A DNA stretch of 20,367 bases from an uncultured Bacteroidota bacterium (GTDB taxonomy: Bacteria > Bacteroidota > Bacteroidia > Chitinophagales > Chitinophagaceae), in assembly GCA_903851455.1 (NCBI GenBank), contig CAINOM010000034.1, positions 1 to 20,367 of the forward strand. Direction: 5' to 3'. The notes beneath the pieces are model-generated. The model saw only the letters and a list, made by a program, of their open reading frames with translations. It made no database searches and was not told the origin of the DNA. A program made the translations under genes and the position numbers. Shown in pieces: positions 1 to 7,562 of the stretch. Position 1 is the first letter of the stretch. Every line of letters starts with the position of its first letter.

Positions 1-165
1 AAAATTGAGGAGGATTTACCGGAAGTAGGTGCCTATCTGCTTGTTTTTGAAAATGGGAAATGTACCTGTGACTACCTGCAAGATACTATCAAGATGTGCA
101 TGGATCAAGCGTATGAGCAATTTGAAGTCCCGCTTGACAATTGGATTAAAATCGAAACACAATAG
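1..165 (+). CDS. C-terminal fragment of an unidentified protein (5' end outside window)
   Basis: An open frame runs from the first base to a TAG stop at 163-165 and gives the last 54 residues of a protein that begins before the window. The fragment is acidic and contains a CTCDYLQ stretch and an EQFEVPLDNW stretch. I see no motif that lets me name a family. It converges on the cupin gene, whose stop codon lies 10 bases further on. The frame is supported by lack of stops and sensible amino-acid content only, so its function is unknown. Confidence 0.55.
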   Translation, partial: KIEEDLPEVGAYLLVFENGKCTCDYLQDTIKMCMDQAYEQFEVPLDNWIKIETQ

Positions 166-175
166 GTAATATTGT
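159..175. terminator. Small hairpin between two convergent genes
   Basis: ACAATA (159-164) and TATTGT (170-175) form a perfect 6-bp inverted repeat with a 5-base loop. It covers the stop codon of the plus-strand fragment and reaches the stop of the cupin gene. On the plus strand the right arm runs into a T-rich stretch (TTGTTTAAT). The stem is AT-rich and weak, so a shared terminator is only a possibility. Confidence 0.25.
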
Positions 176-538
176 TTAATCCCCGGTCGGCGCGATTGTG
201 CTGGTCTCTACCATGAGCATTACCGTTTTCTTAGGTGCCCGCGGACGGTGCATTACGCCCTTTGTTATTGTCGTGCCCTGGTTGGGGTTTAATTCAATGG
301 TTCTGTCTTCAAGGTCTATGAGCAGCTGGCCCTCCAGTACAAAGAAGAACTCATCGTCATTATCATGTTTGTGCCAGTGAAATTCACCTTCTACTATGCC
401 TATTCTCACTACGCTGTCATTTACTTGTGTCAGCGTATAGTTCTGCCATTTTTCCTTACAAGCTGCAACAATTGATGGGACATCGATCAGCTCCAGGTGT
501 TTGAATTGAGTATCGAGGTTGATATTATATTGTTCCAT
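176..538 (-). CDS. Small single-domain cupin protein
   Basis: This 120-residue protein is about the size of one cupin barrel. Cupin motif 1 is clear: His56-x-His58, then Glu63 and Gly70, matching the G(X)5HXH(X)3-4E(X)6G pattern. Motif 2 is GTTITKGVMH with His97. The His56, His58, Glu63 and His97 set is what cupins use to bind one divalent metal. Such stand-alone cupins resemble the barrel of mannose-6-phosphate isomerase, but their substrates are mostly unknown. No signal peptide is visible, so it should be cytosolic. The gene starts 9 bases after the stop of the TerB-like gene and is probably co-transcribed with it. The family is certain; the function is not. Confidence 0.85.
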   Translation of the reverse strand: MEQYNINLDTQFKHLELIDVPSIVAACKEKWQNYTLTQVNDSVVRIGIVEGEFHWHKHDNDDEFFFVLEGQLLIDLEDRTIELNPNQGTTITKGVMHRPRAPKKTVMLMVETSTIAPTGD

Positions 539-547
539 GGTGAGATA

Positions 548-904
548 TTATGCTGCTTCCCAGTTCTCAAACAATAAGTTCAGGTAGTAATTTTCTTCCT
601 TGGTGATCACCTTATCAGCCTTCGTCAGTTTAATAGAGAACTTGATCAGGTTCTTGCGTTCTTCGATAGTAGCGTCATCGTAGAAATCGTCCATCATCTT
701 CAGGTAATGCGCTTCCCATTCATCCGGTTTCAGGCGGCTGATGGCTTCCATCTGTTTGTCTAAGTTTACATTGAAGGGGAATTCATGCACGAGGTATTGG
801 CGTATTACCATGTCTTTCTCTCCGCTTATCCGGAAATCAACAGCGGAAAGTATCATCAGTAAATGATACCCGGCAATTGCTTTGTTCATTCGCTTGTTCG
901 GCAT
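548..904 (-). CDS. TerB-like (tellurite-resistance TerB family) protein
   Basis: This is a 118-residue, mainly helical cytosolic protein. Two similar helical segments, LSAVDFRISGEKDMVIRQYL (about residues 19-38) and TKADKVITKEENYYLNLL (about 94-111), each carry an Asp followed by an Ile and a Glu. That spacing recalls the internally repeated acidic helices of TerB/DjlA-type domains. TerB domains bind metal or act as scaffold modules near membranes, and most single-domain members have no defined role. There are two possible starts, Met1 and Met6. The gene lies 27 bases after alanine dehydrogenase and 9 bases before the cupin, so the three are likely one transcript. No other ter genes are present, so calling it tellurite resistance would be wrong. 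Family assignment is by pattern only. Confidence 0.6.
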   Translation of the reverse strand: MPNKRMNKAIAGYHLLMILSAVDFRISGEKDMVIRQYLVHEFPFNVNLDKQMEAISRLKPDEWEAHYLKMMDDFYDDATIEERKNLIKFSIKLTKADKVITKEENYYLNLLFENWEAA

Positions 905-931
905 ATAAGTATATACGAGTTCAAGTAAGAT

Positions 932-2143
932 CTAGCTCTGTGAAGCAAGCAAAAGATCAAGATCTGTGTATTTAAAATTAAAACGCTTGGCTATCGGCGC
1001 ATTGGTAACACATCCCTTATACATATAAACACCTCGCCGGATGCCGCTTTTGGCCAGTATAATATCTTCCACCCCGCCCATATCCGCAGCCTGCTGCAAT
1101 ATAGGCATCAACACATTGCTGATAGCCCGCGAAGCAGTACGGGAAACCCCCGATGCGATGTTGGGCACACAATAGTGTATCACGTCATATTTTTTGAATG
1201 TTGGCTTCTCGTGCGATGTAAGCCTGGACGTTTCGAAACATCCCCCACGATCCATACTCACATCAATGATCACAGAACCTGCTTTCATATTGCTTACCAT
1301 CTGGTCAGTAACGACAACAGGGGTGATGCCATTGACAGGCTTTAGTGCGCCTACAGCAACATCAGCAATACGTAGTTCTTCTGCCAGCGTCACCGGTTCC
1401 AGTACCGAGGTGAAGCAACGATGCCCGATATTATTTTGCAATCGCATCAAACGGTAAATCGAATTGTCGAAAATGGCAACGGAAGCACCGAGTCCAAAAG
1501 CTGCACGCGCAGCGAATTCGCCCACAACACCTGCACCTATGATGAGTACGCGTGCCGGTGGCACTCCCGATATTCCACCGAGCAATACACCTTTGCCATT
1601 GTCAGGATTACCAAGGTAACGCGCCGCAGCAAGTATGGCGTAGTTGCCCGCTATCTCGCTCATAGAGCGCACAATGGGGTATGTCCCCGCATCATCCTTA
1701 ATTGATTCAAATGCTATGGCAATGATCTTTTTAGCGATCAGCTGCTCCATGATCTCCGCCTTCAGCAGCGGCATATGGATGGGCGAGATCACCACTTGAT
1801 TTGGCTGCAGCAGTCCTGCTTCTTCATCTGATATGGGTGCGGACTTTATTATTGTTGTAGCCCTGAATAACTGAGGCTTGTCGTAAACGATATGAGCACC
1901 AGCCTCACTATAGTCGTTATCGAAATAAAAAGAACCGTCTCCTGCACCATGTTCTACGGCCACATCATGGCCATCATTTACCAGTACAGAGACAGCATCG
2001 GGCGTAAGCGCAATACGGTTTTCCTGGAACGACGTTTCTTTAGGAATGCCTATGAACAACCTGTTCTTTTTAGGCGCTATCTGCAAAGTCTCTTCTAAAG
2101 GAACGTAAGAAAAAGAAGGAGATATGTATGGTTTTTTGATCAT
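932..2143 (-). CDS. ald: Alanine dehydrogenase
   Basis: The product oxidises L-alanine to pyruvate and ammonia with NAD+, or runs in reverse, in the cytosol. With the start at 2143 it has 403 residues. The N-terminal AlaDH/PNT domain begins with GIPKE (32-36) and continues with QENRIALTP. Lys100 in the IIKSAP segment and His123 in SPIHMPLL sit where the family has its catalytic Lys and His. The Rossmann fold is RVLIIGAGVVGEFAARAA (GAGVVG at 203-208), followed by Asp226, as expected for NAD. An open frame extends to 2230, but it would begin with TTG and add 29 residues unlike the family; the ATG at 2143 begins MIKKPYISPSF. The alternative, transhydrogenase alpha subunit, is less likely because there is no membrane region or beta subunit. 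Neighbours downstream are the TerB-like and cupin genes. Confidence 0.9.
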   Translation of the reverse strand: MIKKPYISPSFSYVPLEETLQIAPKKNRLFIGIPKETSFQENRIALTPDAVSVLVNDGHDVAVEHGAGDGSFYFDNDYSEAGAHIVYDKPQLFRATTIIKSAPISDEEAGLLQPNQVVISPIHMPLLKAEIMEQLIAKKIIAIAFESIKDDAGTYPIVRSMSEIAGNYAILAAARYLGNPDNGKGVLLGGISGVPPARVLIIGAGVVGEFAARAAFGLGASVAIFDNSIYRLMRLQNNIGHRCFTSVLEPVTLAEELRIADVAVGALKPVNGITPVVVTDQMVSNMKAGSVIIDVSMDRGGCFETSRLTSHEKPTFKKYDVIHYCVPNIASGVSRTASRAISNVLMPILQQAADMGGVEDIILAKSGIRRGVYMYKGCVTNAPIAKRFNFKYTDLDLLLASQS

Positions 2144-2291
2144 GCCCGCCACAGATGCGTTAAGTACGGACAATATACAATTTATGTTCTTATAAAAGAA
2201 GGATTTTAACAAATGCAAGTCTAAAAGCAACAGTAAATTAAATATTAATGGGCCATAAGGCTTTATAATGCTGTTTTGTGGCTTTAAATTT

Positions 2292-2299
2292 TATTTTTG
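2292..2299 (+). promoter_or_regulatory. Bacteroidota -7 promoter box for rpoN
   Basis: TATTTTTG matches TAnnTTTG exactly and ends 22 bases before the rpoN ATG at 2322. A TTG lies upstream at 2276-2278, but only 13 bases from the box, shorter than the usual gap. The box lies inside the longer open frame that would start at 2268, which argues against that start. Confidence 0.5.
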
Positions 2300-2321
2300 C
2301 ATTAACGGCTACGGCATCAGT

Positions 2322-3821
2322 ATGTTAAGACAATCGAACCAGCAGCGGCTACTACAAAAACTATCACCACAGCAGATTCAGTTAATGAAATTGCTGCAGA
2401 TACCTACAGCCAATCTTGAAGAAAGGATAAAGGAAGAACTGGAAGAAAACCCGGCGCTGGAATCTGAGATCGAGAACAATAATACCGAGCAGGATAATTA
2501 CGAACTCGGTGAAGCAACAGTTGAAGGTGAAGATGGCGAAGCCCCTGGTGACGATGTGGAACTTAGTGACGACTCTGCCGAAAAAATAGACCTGGACGAT
2601 TTCCTGAGGCGCGAGGATGATGACAGCGGTGGGTACGAATACGGGGACGACTACTACGGAGCAAATGACACCGACAAGCATGTAACGCCCGCTCGTGTAG
2701 AAACAAGTTTCCACGACCATGTGCTCGACCAACTGGGAATGCTCGAACTGGATGAACGCAGGCACCGGATAGCCGAACAGATCATTGGCAGTCTTGATGA
2801 AGACGGATACCTGAGAAGAGAAATAACCTCGATAGTTGATGACCTTGCATTCGGGCAGAATATCGACACCAATGCCGAGGAGATAACAGCCCTGATCCAG
2901 CAGATACAACAATTCGACCCTCCTGGCATCTGCGTATGGACACTGCAGGAATGCCTCCTGTTGCAACTGAAGCGGATGAACCAGGCTAAACCGGTGCGTG
3001 ATGCAGCAGAGATACTGGACAAGTACTTTAATGAGTTCATAAAAAAGCACTATGATAAGATACAAAAGCATCTTGCCCTGAATAATGATGACCTGAAAAA
3101 CGTGATCAACATTATCATTAAGCTCAACCCTAAGCCGGGCGCGGCGTTTGCAGTGCTGAACAAAGCGGAAAGCTACATTATCCCGGATTTTTTTGTTTTT
3201 AATAATAACGGCATCCCTGAATTATCGCTCAATTCAAAGAACGCGCCGGAGCTGCGGATATCGGAAGGGTATAAGGACATGATGCGCGCATACGAGCGCG
3301 GTGAGAAAAAAGATAAACGACAAAAAGAGGCGGTTATTTTTATCAAGCAAAAACTGGATTCGGCAAAGTGGTTCATAGATGCCATCAAACAACGGCAGCA
3401 CACGCTGCTGCACACCATGCAGGCGATACTCGACTTCCAGAGAGAGTTTTTTATCAGCGGCGACGAGACCATGCTGAAGCCGATGATACTTAAAGACATT
3501 GCGCAGATGACCAGCCTGGATGTATCTACAGTATCACGGGTAGCCAACAGTAAATATGTGCAAACTGAATACGGCACCTACAAGCTCAAATATTTCTTCT
3601 CGGAAGCGCTTCAAACGGAGAGCGGTGAAGAGGTATCTACACGCGAAGTAAAGAACATACTCAACGAACTGATAGGCGGCGAGAATAAGCGCAAGCCCCT
3701 GTCCGACGAGCATCTTACCGAATTGCTGCAGGAGAAAGGCTACAACATAGCCCGGCGCACCGTAGCCAAATACAGGGAACAGTTATTCATACCTGTGGCA
3801 AGGCTGAGGAAGGAACTGTAG
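2322..3821 (+). CDS. rpoN: RNA polymerase sigma-54 factor
   Basis: This is the alternative sigma factor that directs RNA polymerase to -24/-12 promoters and needs enhancer-binding ATPases to open them. The 499-residue protein has the full architecture: a Gln/Leu-rich activator-contact region I (about 1-48, ending ELEENPALE), an acidic region II (about 49-120), the core-binding domain (about 125-320), a helix-turn-helix (about 390-412, SLDVSTVSRVANSKY) and the RpoN box ARRTVAKYRE (477-486) near the C-terminus. The start at 2322 (MLRQSNQQRL) fits the family; an in-frame ATG at 2268 adds 18 atypical residues and lies upstream of the -7 box. It converges on the SGNH gene cluster with a 4-base gap. 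No enhancer-binding protein is in the window. Confidence 0.97.
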   Translation: MLRQSNQQRLLQKLSPQQIQLMKLLQIPTANLEERIKEELEENPALESEIENNNTEQDNYELGEATVEGEDGEAPGDDVELSDDSAEKIDLDDFLRREDDDSGGYEYGDDYYGANDTDKHVTPARVETSFHDHVLDQLGMLELDERRHRIAEQIIGSLDEDGYLRREITSIVDDLAFGQNIDTNAEEITALIQQIQQFDPPGICVWTLQECLLLQLKRMNQAKPVRDAAEILDKYFNEFIKKHYDKIQKHLALNNDDLKNVINIIIKLNPKPGAAFAVLNKAESYIIPDFFVFNNNGIPELSLNSKNAPELRISEGYKDMMRAYERGEKKDKRQKEAVIFIKQKLDSAKWFIDAIKQRQHTLLHTMQAILDFQREFFISGDETMLKPMILKDIAQMTSLDVSTVSRVANSKYVQTEYGTYKLKYFFSEALQTESGEEVSTREVKNILNELIGGENKRKPLSDEHLTELLQEKGYNIARRTVAKYREQLFIPVARLRKEL

Positions 3822-3825
3822 TAAG

Positions 3826-4989
3826 TTATTTTCTGCCGGGGTAGAAAAAACTGTAAATAGTTTCGATAAAAAAATCGTCGCGATCAAACAAATGCAAGTT
3901 CACGGGTGTGAATGTCACAACGATACAATCTGCATCCATCAATGATTTTTTCCAGTTACTGTGCTGGATATCTGAATTTGGGCTTTCGCCCTGGATAGTT
4001 TTAATGTTCAGCACGTCTCTGAAATAAGACCAGTACTCCCAGTCGCTATTCGTATTTTGCATCAGGCCATCGTATATCCACAACCAAATAAAGCTATCAC
4101 CAATATAGATAACCTTAGGTTTCACTGCACCCTTGGCTGACTCATAGTGAAACTCAGGATAACAAAACCGCTCTTTTGTAATGGGGAAAATAAGATTGGT
4201 TGTTGCAGCAAGATCGTTATCGGGGCTTTGAGCAGTATCTGTATAGTGCATTTTCGTCACAACGATTTCCGGCATTTTTATTTTTCTATCCCGCTCAATA
4301 AACTTTATTAACGTGTCTGCCGCAAGCAGGCTTCCATATTTGCTCCAGTGGCAACCTTGTTTTGTCATCAAGCCCCCCTGCGAGGTATCCTTCATAGCCA
4401 CAAACAGCGCGTTGAAATCCAGCTGTTTTATCATAAGCGAATCTCCCAGTCTTCTGAATATTTTATAGTCACTCATTTTTTGACCACCGGTGGCCCGAAG
4501 AATACCCGGAATTTTGTCAGGAAAAAAATAAGGTTTTGACGGGGCGTAAACGAGGATAAAAGTTTTACCCAGTCGCTCAAGTGTATCTTGTATAAGCTTT
4601 AGCTTTATTAGCTCATCCCTTATTTTAGCAGCCCCCATGCAGTCGGCACCATCATATTCATCTACATACGCTTTCTGAAACAGGTAGTTGCCGGGCCCTG
4701 CATATGTTTCACCGGCGTGCAGCTTATTAAAGAACACAAAATCAACTTGGTTATTTAGTCTTACAAGGTCTGGCCGGAAGCCGACACTATCGTTCACGAA
4801 AAGTGTTTTTTGTTTCTGGTAACTGCCATCCCACCATCCCTTATAGCTGAAAGTTACATCTGCACTCCCGGTAAATGCGCCAAGCAACGGGCCACTTTCA
4901 ACAAAATGTAAACATTGCTGAAGGAATGGCAACAACAGGACTACCGAGAACAGGGTAAAAAGCCAGCCTTTTGCAGTGGTATTTGCCAT
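3826..4989 (-). CDS. AlgX/AlgJ-like SGNH O-acetyltransferase, paralogue A
   Basis: This is a 387-residue exported or membrane-anchored protein. Residues 8-24 form an uncleaved-looking hydrophobic anchor or signal peptide (WLFTLFSVVLLLPFL), and the rest should face the periplasm. Family landmarks are a VNDSVGFRPDLVRLNNQ block (65-81), NYLF (101-104), a QGCHW motif with His214, and GDSF with Ser299. These match the AlgX/AlgJ group, which transfers acetyl groups to exopolysaccharide. The Asp two residues before the catalytic His in AlgX is Gly212 here, so the active site differs. The protein ends in the shared FFYPGRK tail. It is the last of three tandem paralogues and is closest to B (36 of the first 40 residues identical). 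It converges on rpoN with 4 bases between the stops. The substrate is unknown; esterase or acyltransferase are both possible. Confidence 0.75.
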   Translation of the reverse strand: MANTTAKGWLFTLFSVVLLLPFLQQCLHFVESGPLLGAFTGSADVTFSYKGWWDGSYQKQKTLFVNDSVGFRPDLVRLNNQVDFVFFNKLHAGETYAGPGNYLFQKAYVDEYDGADCMGAAKIRDELIKLKLIQDTLERLGKTFILVYAPSKPYFFPDKIPGILRATGGQKMSDYKIFRRLGDSLMIKQLDFNALFVAMKDTSQGGLMTKQGCHWSKYGSLLAADTLIKFIERDRKIKMPEIVVTKMHYTDTAQSPDNDLAATTNLIFPITKERFCYPEFHYESAKGAVKPKVIYIGDSFIWLWIYDGLMQNTNSDWEYWSYFRDVLNIKTIQGESPNSDIQHSNWKKSLMDADCIVVTFTPVNLHLFDRDDFFIETIYSFFYPGRK

Positions 4990-5026
4990 AACTAACTTCT
5001 AAAAGACCCCTTACATATATCGTTAT

Positions 5027-5081
5027 AATGGCGCTAAGATATTGATATAAATCGATTCCCGCCATTTGCATTGCAGCGCCA
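5027..5081 (-). repeat. Competing inverted repeats in the leader of paralogue A
   Basis: The 124-base gap between paralogues B and A (4990-5113) holds one arm, AATGGCGCT (5027-5035), that can pair in two ways. Its AATGGCG part is perfectly complementary to CGCCATT (5060-5066). Its TGGCGCT part is perfectly complementary to AGCGCCA (5075-5081). The two 7-bp stems exclude each other. I see no clear -7 promoter box in this gap. The pairings are visible, but a regulatory role is speculative. Confidence 0.3.
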
Positions 5082-5113
5082 ACACCTAAAGAGGAGGATA
5101 TAAATGCACAAAT

Positions 5114-6274
5114 CTATTTTTGAGCTGGGTAAAAGTAATCGTACATTTTCTCAATAAACATTGTGCTGTCAGCGAACCGGAAAAAATTCATTGGGGTAAA
5201 AACAACGACAACGCAGTCAGCATCCAGCATTACTTTGGGCCAGTCATAATTGTCCAGCGCAGTAGCGGCAGCGCCACCCCTGGTTTTTTGATCATTTACC
5301 TGGCCGAAGTAGTACCAAAATTCCCAGTCGCTGGTGGCGTTTTCCATTACCCCCTGATCGATCCATTGCCAAACGAAACTATCACCAATAAATACAGTTT
5401 TTGGCTTCGTCTTTTTGTCGCCCGGGGAATAGTGGTATTCCGGATAACAAAACCGCTCTTTTGCTACCGGCCAGATCAGGTTGATGCTATTTAAAAGGTC
5501 ATTATCCGGGCTCCGGGGTACATCAGAATACGCCATTTTTGTGATCACAATTTCCGGCATTTCTATCTTTCGTTCGCGTTCAATAAATTTTATCAGTGTG
5601 TCTGCAGCAAGCAAACTTCCACGCAGACTCCAGTGGCAACCTTGTTTTGTAAAAATGTCGGGGGCCGTATCTTTCATGGCCATAAACAACGCATTGAAAT
5701 CCAGCTGCCTGACGCCAAACGAATCGCTCAATCTTTTGAAGGCGCCGTAACTGTTTGGCTTTTGCACGCCCCGCGATCGCAGTATACGCGGTATTTTTTC
5801 GGGGAAAATATATGGCTTTGAAGGCGCATAGGTAAAAACAAAAGTCTTTCCCATTCTGTCCAGAGTATCTTGGATCTGTTTCAATTTTCTGATCTCGTCC
5901 CGGGCTTGTCGTTCACTCAGGCAGTACATCCTGCCCTCATACTCATCTATATACGCCATACTAAACAGGTAATTGTCAACGCCTAGCTGCGCATCGCCGC
6001 CAGCTAGCTTTCTAAAGACGCTGCAATTGATCTGGTCATTTACCCGCACCAGGTCGGGCCGGAAACCCACACCATCATTCAGAAAAAGCGTTTTTTGTTT
6101 CTGGTAGCTACCAGCCAGCCAGCCCTTATAACTGAACGCGACATCCGGGCTACGGGTAAATGCGCCAAGCAATGGACCACTTTCCACAAAATGTAAACAC
6201 TGCTGCAGGAATGGTAACAACAGAACCACCGACAACAGGGTAAAAAGCCAGCGTTTTGCAATGGTATTTTCCAT
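5114..6274 (-). CDS. AlgX/AlgJ-like SGNH O-acetyltransferase, paralogue B
   Basis: This 386-residue protein aligns end to end with paralogue A and shares all its landmarks at the same positions. They are the hydrophobic N-terminus (about 8-24), NDGVGFRPDLVR (66-77), NYLF (101-104), QGCHW with His214, GDSF with Ser299, and an FYPAQK tail. The acidic residue usually paired with the catalytic His is again Gly (212). It differs from A mostly in the middle and near the C-terminus; for example, residues 329-345 contain a Gly/Ala-rich insert-like stretch (KTRGGAAATALD). The start at 6274 is supported by the near-identical N-terminus in A. It lies 114 bases downstream of paralogue C and 124 bases upstream of A, which suggests either one long transcript or separate internal promoters. 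Function by family is exopolysaccharide O-acetylation; the substrate is unknown. Confidence 0.75.
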   Translation of the reverse strand: MENTIAKRWLFTLLSVVLLLPFLQQCLHFVESGPLLGAFTRSPDVAFSYKGWLAGSYQKQKTLFLNDGVGFRPDLVRVNDQINCSVFRKLAGGDAQLGVDNYLFSMAYIDEYEGRMYCLSERQARDEIRKLKQIQDTLDRMGKTFVFTYAPSKPYIFPEKIPRILRSRGVQKPNSYGAFKRLSDSFGVRQLDFNALFMAMKDTAPDIFTKQGCHWSLRGSLLAADTLIKFIERERKIEMPEIVITKMAYSDVPRSPDNDLLNSINLIWPVAKERFCYPEYHYSPGDKKTKPKTVFIGDSFVWQWIDQGVMENATSDWEFWYYFGQVNDQKTRGGAAATALDNYDWPKVMLDADCVVVVFTPMNFFRFADSTMFIEKMYDYFYPAQK

Positions 6275-6298
6275 AATTAGTCCATGAAAACGGCTAAT

Positions 6299-6321
6299 GC
6301 AATAAATATACTACTTATTGC
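6299..6321 (-). repeat. AT-rich hairpin in the leader of paralogue B
   Basis: GCAATAA (6299-6305) and TTATTGC (6315-6321) form a perfect 7-bp inverted repeat with a 9-base loop. It lies 24-47 bases upstream of the paralogue B start, in the 114-base gap 6275-6388. It could be an operator or a weak RNA hairpin. Nothing else recognisable is present in that gap. Confidence 0.3.
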
Positions 6322-6388
6322 TTACCATCATTCCGTCACTGAAATTGCCAGTCATTCATTGTCTCGACCTGCCTGCACCATCAGGGAA

Positions 6389-7558
6389 CTAACCATTCTT
6401 TCCATTCGGATAGAAGTAACTATAAATTTCGTCCAGGAAAAAATCCTTTTTTACAAATTTCGCAAGATTGTAGGGTGTAAATAAGACCACTAGGCAATCC
6501 GCGCTTGAAAGCGATTTTTGCCAATCATAGCCTGCCATAGACTTCGGCTGCTGCCTGCCCCAGATACAATCCTCATTCCAAACGTCTTTGAAATAAAACC
6601 AGAATTCCCAATCGGAGCTGGTATTTGAAACATAATTATTGTACAGCAACATTAGAATAAAACTGTCGCCCAGGTAGATAGTTTTAGGCTTATTTTTTCC
6701 TCCCTTCAAAGTATAATTGCATCTTGGATAACTATACGTTTCTACGCCTATAGGGAAAATTAAATTCAAAATACGGCTTAGATCCGCATCATCATTCCGT
6801 GCCGTAGTAGAATACTTCATTTCCTCAATAGTCAGTTCCGGCATAGATATATTCCTTGCCCGCTCAATGTATTTTGTCAGGGAGTCGCCTGCTAGCAACG
6901 CGCCATAATTAGTCCAGTGCGTGCCTTGTTTGCTAAAGATCAGGTTTTTTACGGTATCCTTCATCGCCATAAAATAGGCATTGAAGTCTAATTGATTGAG
7001 TTGAAGTGAGTCTCCTAATCTTTTAAATGAATGGTAATTGCTTGTTTTAACTTGACCCGTTGAACGGAGACAGTCCGGAATTTTATCCGGCACATAGTAT
7101 GCTTTAGAAGGTGCATAGGCAAAAACCATTGTTTTCCCTAACCGTTCAAGCGTATCCTGTATTTTTTTTAGCTTTATTAGTATCGTCCTTACGGTATCAA
7201 TGCCGATATGATCTCGGCCAAAATATTCATCAGTATGCACCTTTGAAAAAAGCTGTCCATCTTTTCCAGCGTATACGTCAGGGGCATGTATGTCCTTAAA
7301 CAGGGAGAAGCTGATCTGGTCAGTAAGTCTTACAAGGTCGCGACGAAACCCTACGCTATCATTCACAAAGTCAGACTTTTGTTTTTGATAAGAACCATCC
7401 CACCACTTTGCATAACTGAAGTTCACATCAGGTGTGCTGACGATATATCCGTTCAACTTTCCGCTCTCTATAAACCCAAAACAATGTTGCAGGAACGGCA
7501 GAATGATCACGAGGAATAAAAGGAAAAATAACCCATTTTTTATGGTTCTTGATTCCAT
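6389..7558 (-). CDS. AlgX/AlgJ-like SGNH O-acetyltransferase, paralogue C
   Basis: This is the first gene of the trio in transcription order and the most diverged member (389 residues). The hydrophobic N-terminus is about residues 9-24 (FFLLFLVIILPFLQ). It shares WWDGSYQKQK (52-61), VNDSVGFRRDLVRL (65-78), DGQLF (100-104), QGTHW with His214, and GDSF with Ser299. Here the residue between Gly212 and His214 is Thr, as in classical AlgX (DTHW), while A and B have Cys. The Asp is still replaced by Gly. The protein ends FFYPNGKNG. The gene starts 36 bases after the mfd stop and has its own -7-like box at 7563-7570, so it may be read both from mfd and by itself. The probable role is acyl transfer to an exported glycan; no MBOAT partner is nearby. 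Confidence 0.75.
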   Translation of the reverse strand: MESRTIKNGLFFLLFLVIILPFLQHCFGFIESGKLNGYIVSTPDVNFSYAKWWDGSYQKQKSDFVNDSVGFRRDLVRLTDQISFSLFKDIHAPDVYAGKDGQLFSKVHTDEYFGRDHIGIDTVRTILIKLKKIQDTLERLGKTMVFAYAPSKAYYVPDKIPDCLRSTGQVKTSNYHSFKRLGDSLQLNQLDFNAYFMAMKDTVKNLIFSKQGTHWTNYGALLAGDSLTKYIERARNISMPELTIEEMKYSTTARNDDADLSRILNLIFPIGVETYSYPRCNYTLKGGKNKPKTIYLGDSFILMLLYNNYVSNTSSDWEFWFYFKDVWNEDCIWGRQQPKSMAGYDWQKSLSSADCLVVLFTPYNLAKFVKKDFFLDEIYSYFYPNGKNG

Positions 7559-7562
7559 CTCG

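Noticed and set aside
548..904. Tellurite-resistance gene
   Set aside because: Only a TerB-type fold is suggested; no terC, terD or terZ genes accompany it, so a resistance role is unsupported.
2268..2321. Upstream extension of rpoN from an ATG at 2268
   Set aside because: It would place an exact -7 box within the coding region and adds 18 residues not found before the usual sigma-54 region I.
2382..3071. Long minus-strand open frame of 229 codons
   Set aside because: It is antisense to rpoN, which has unmistakable sigma-54 domains. Its composition (many Val, Phe, Tyr) reflects the rpoN codons read backwards, and no motif is present.
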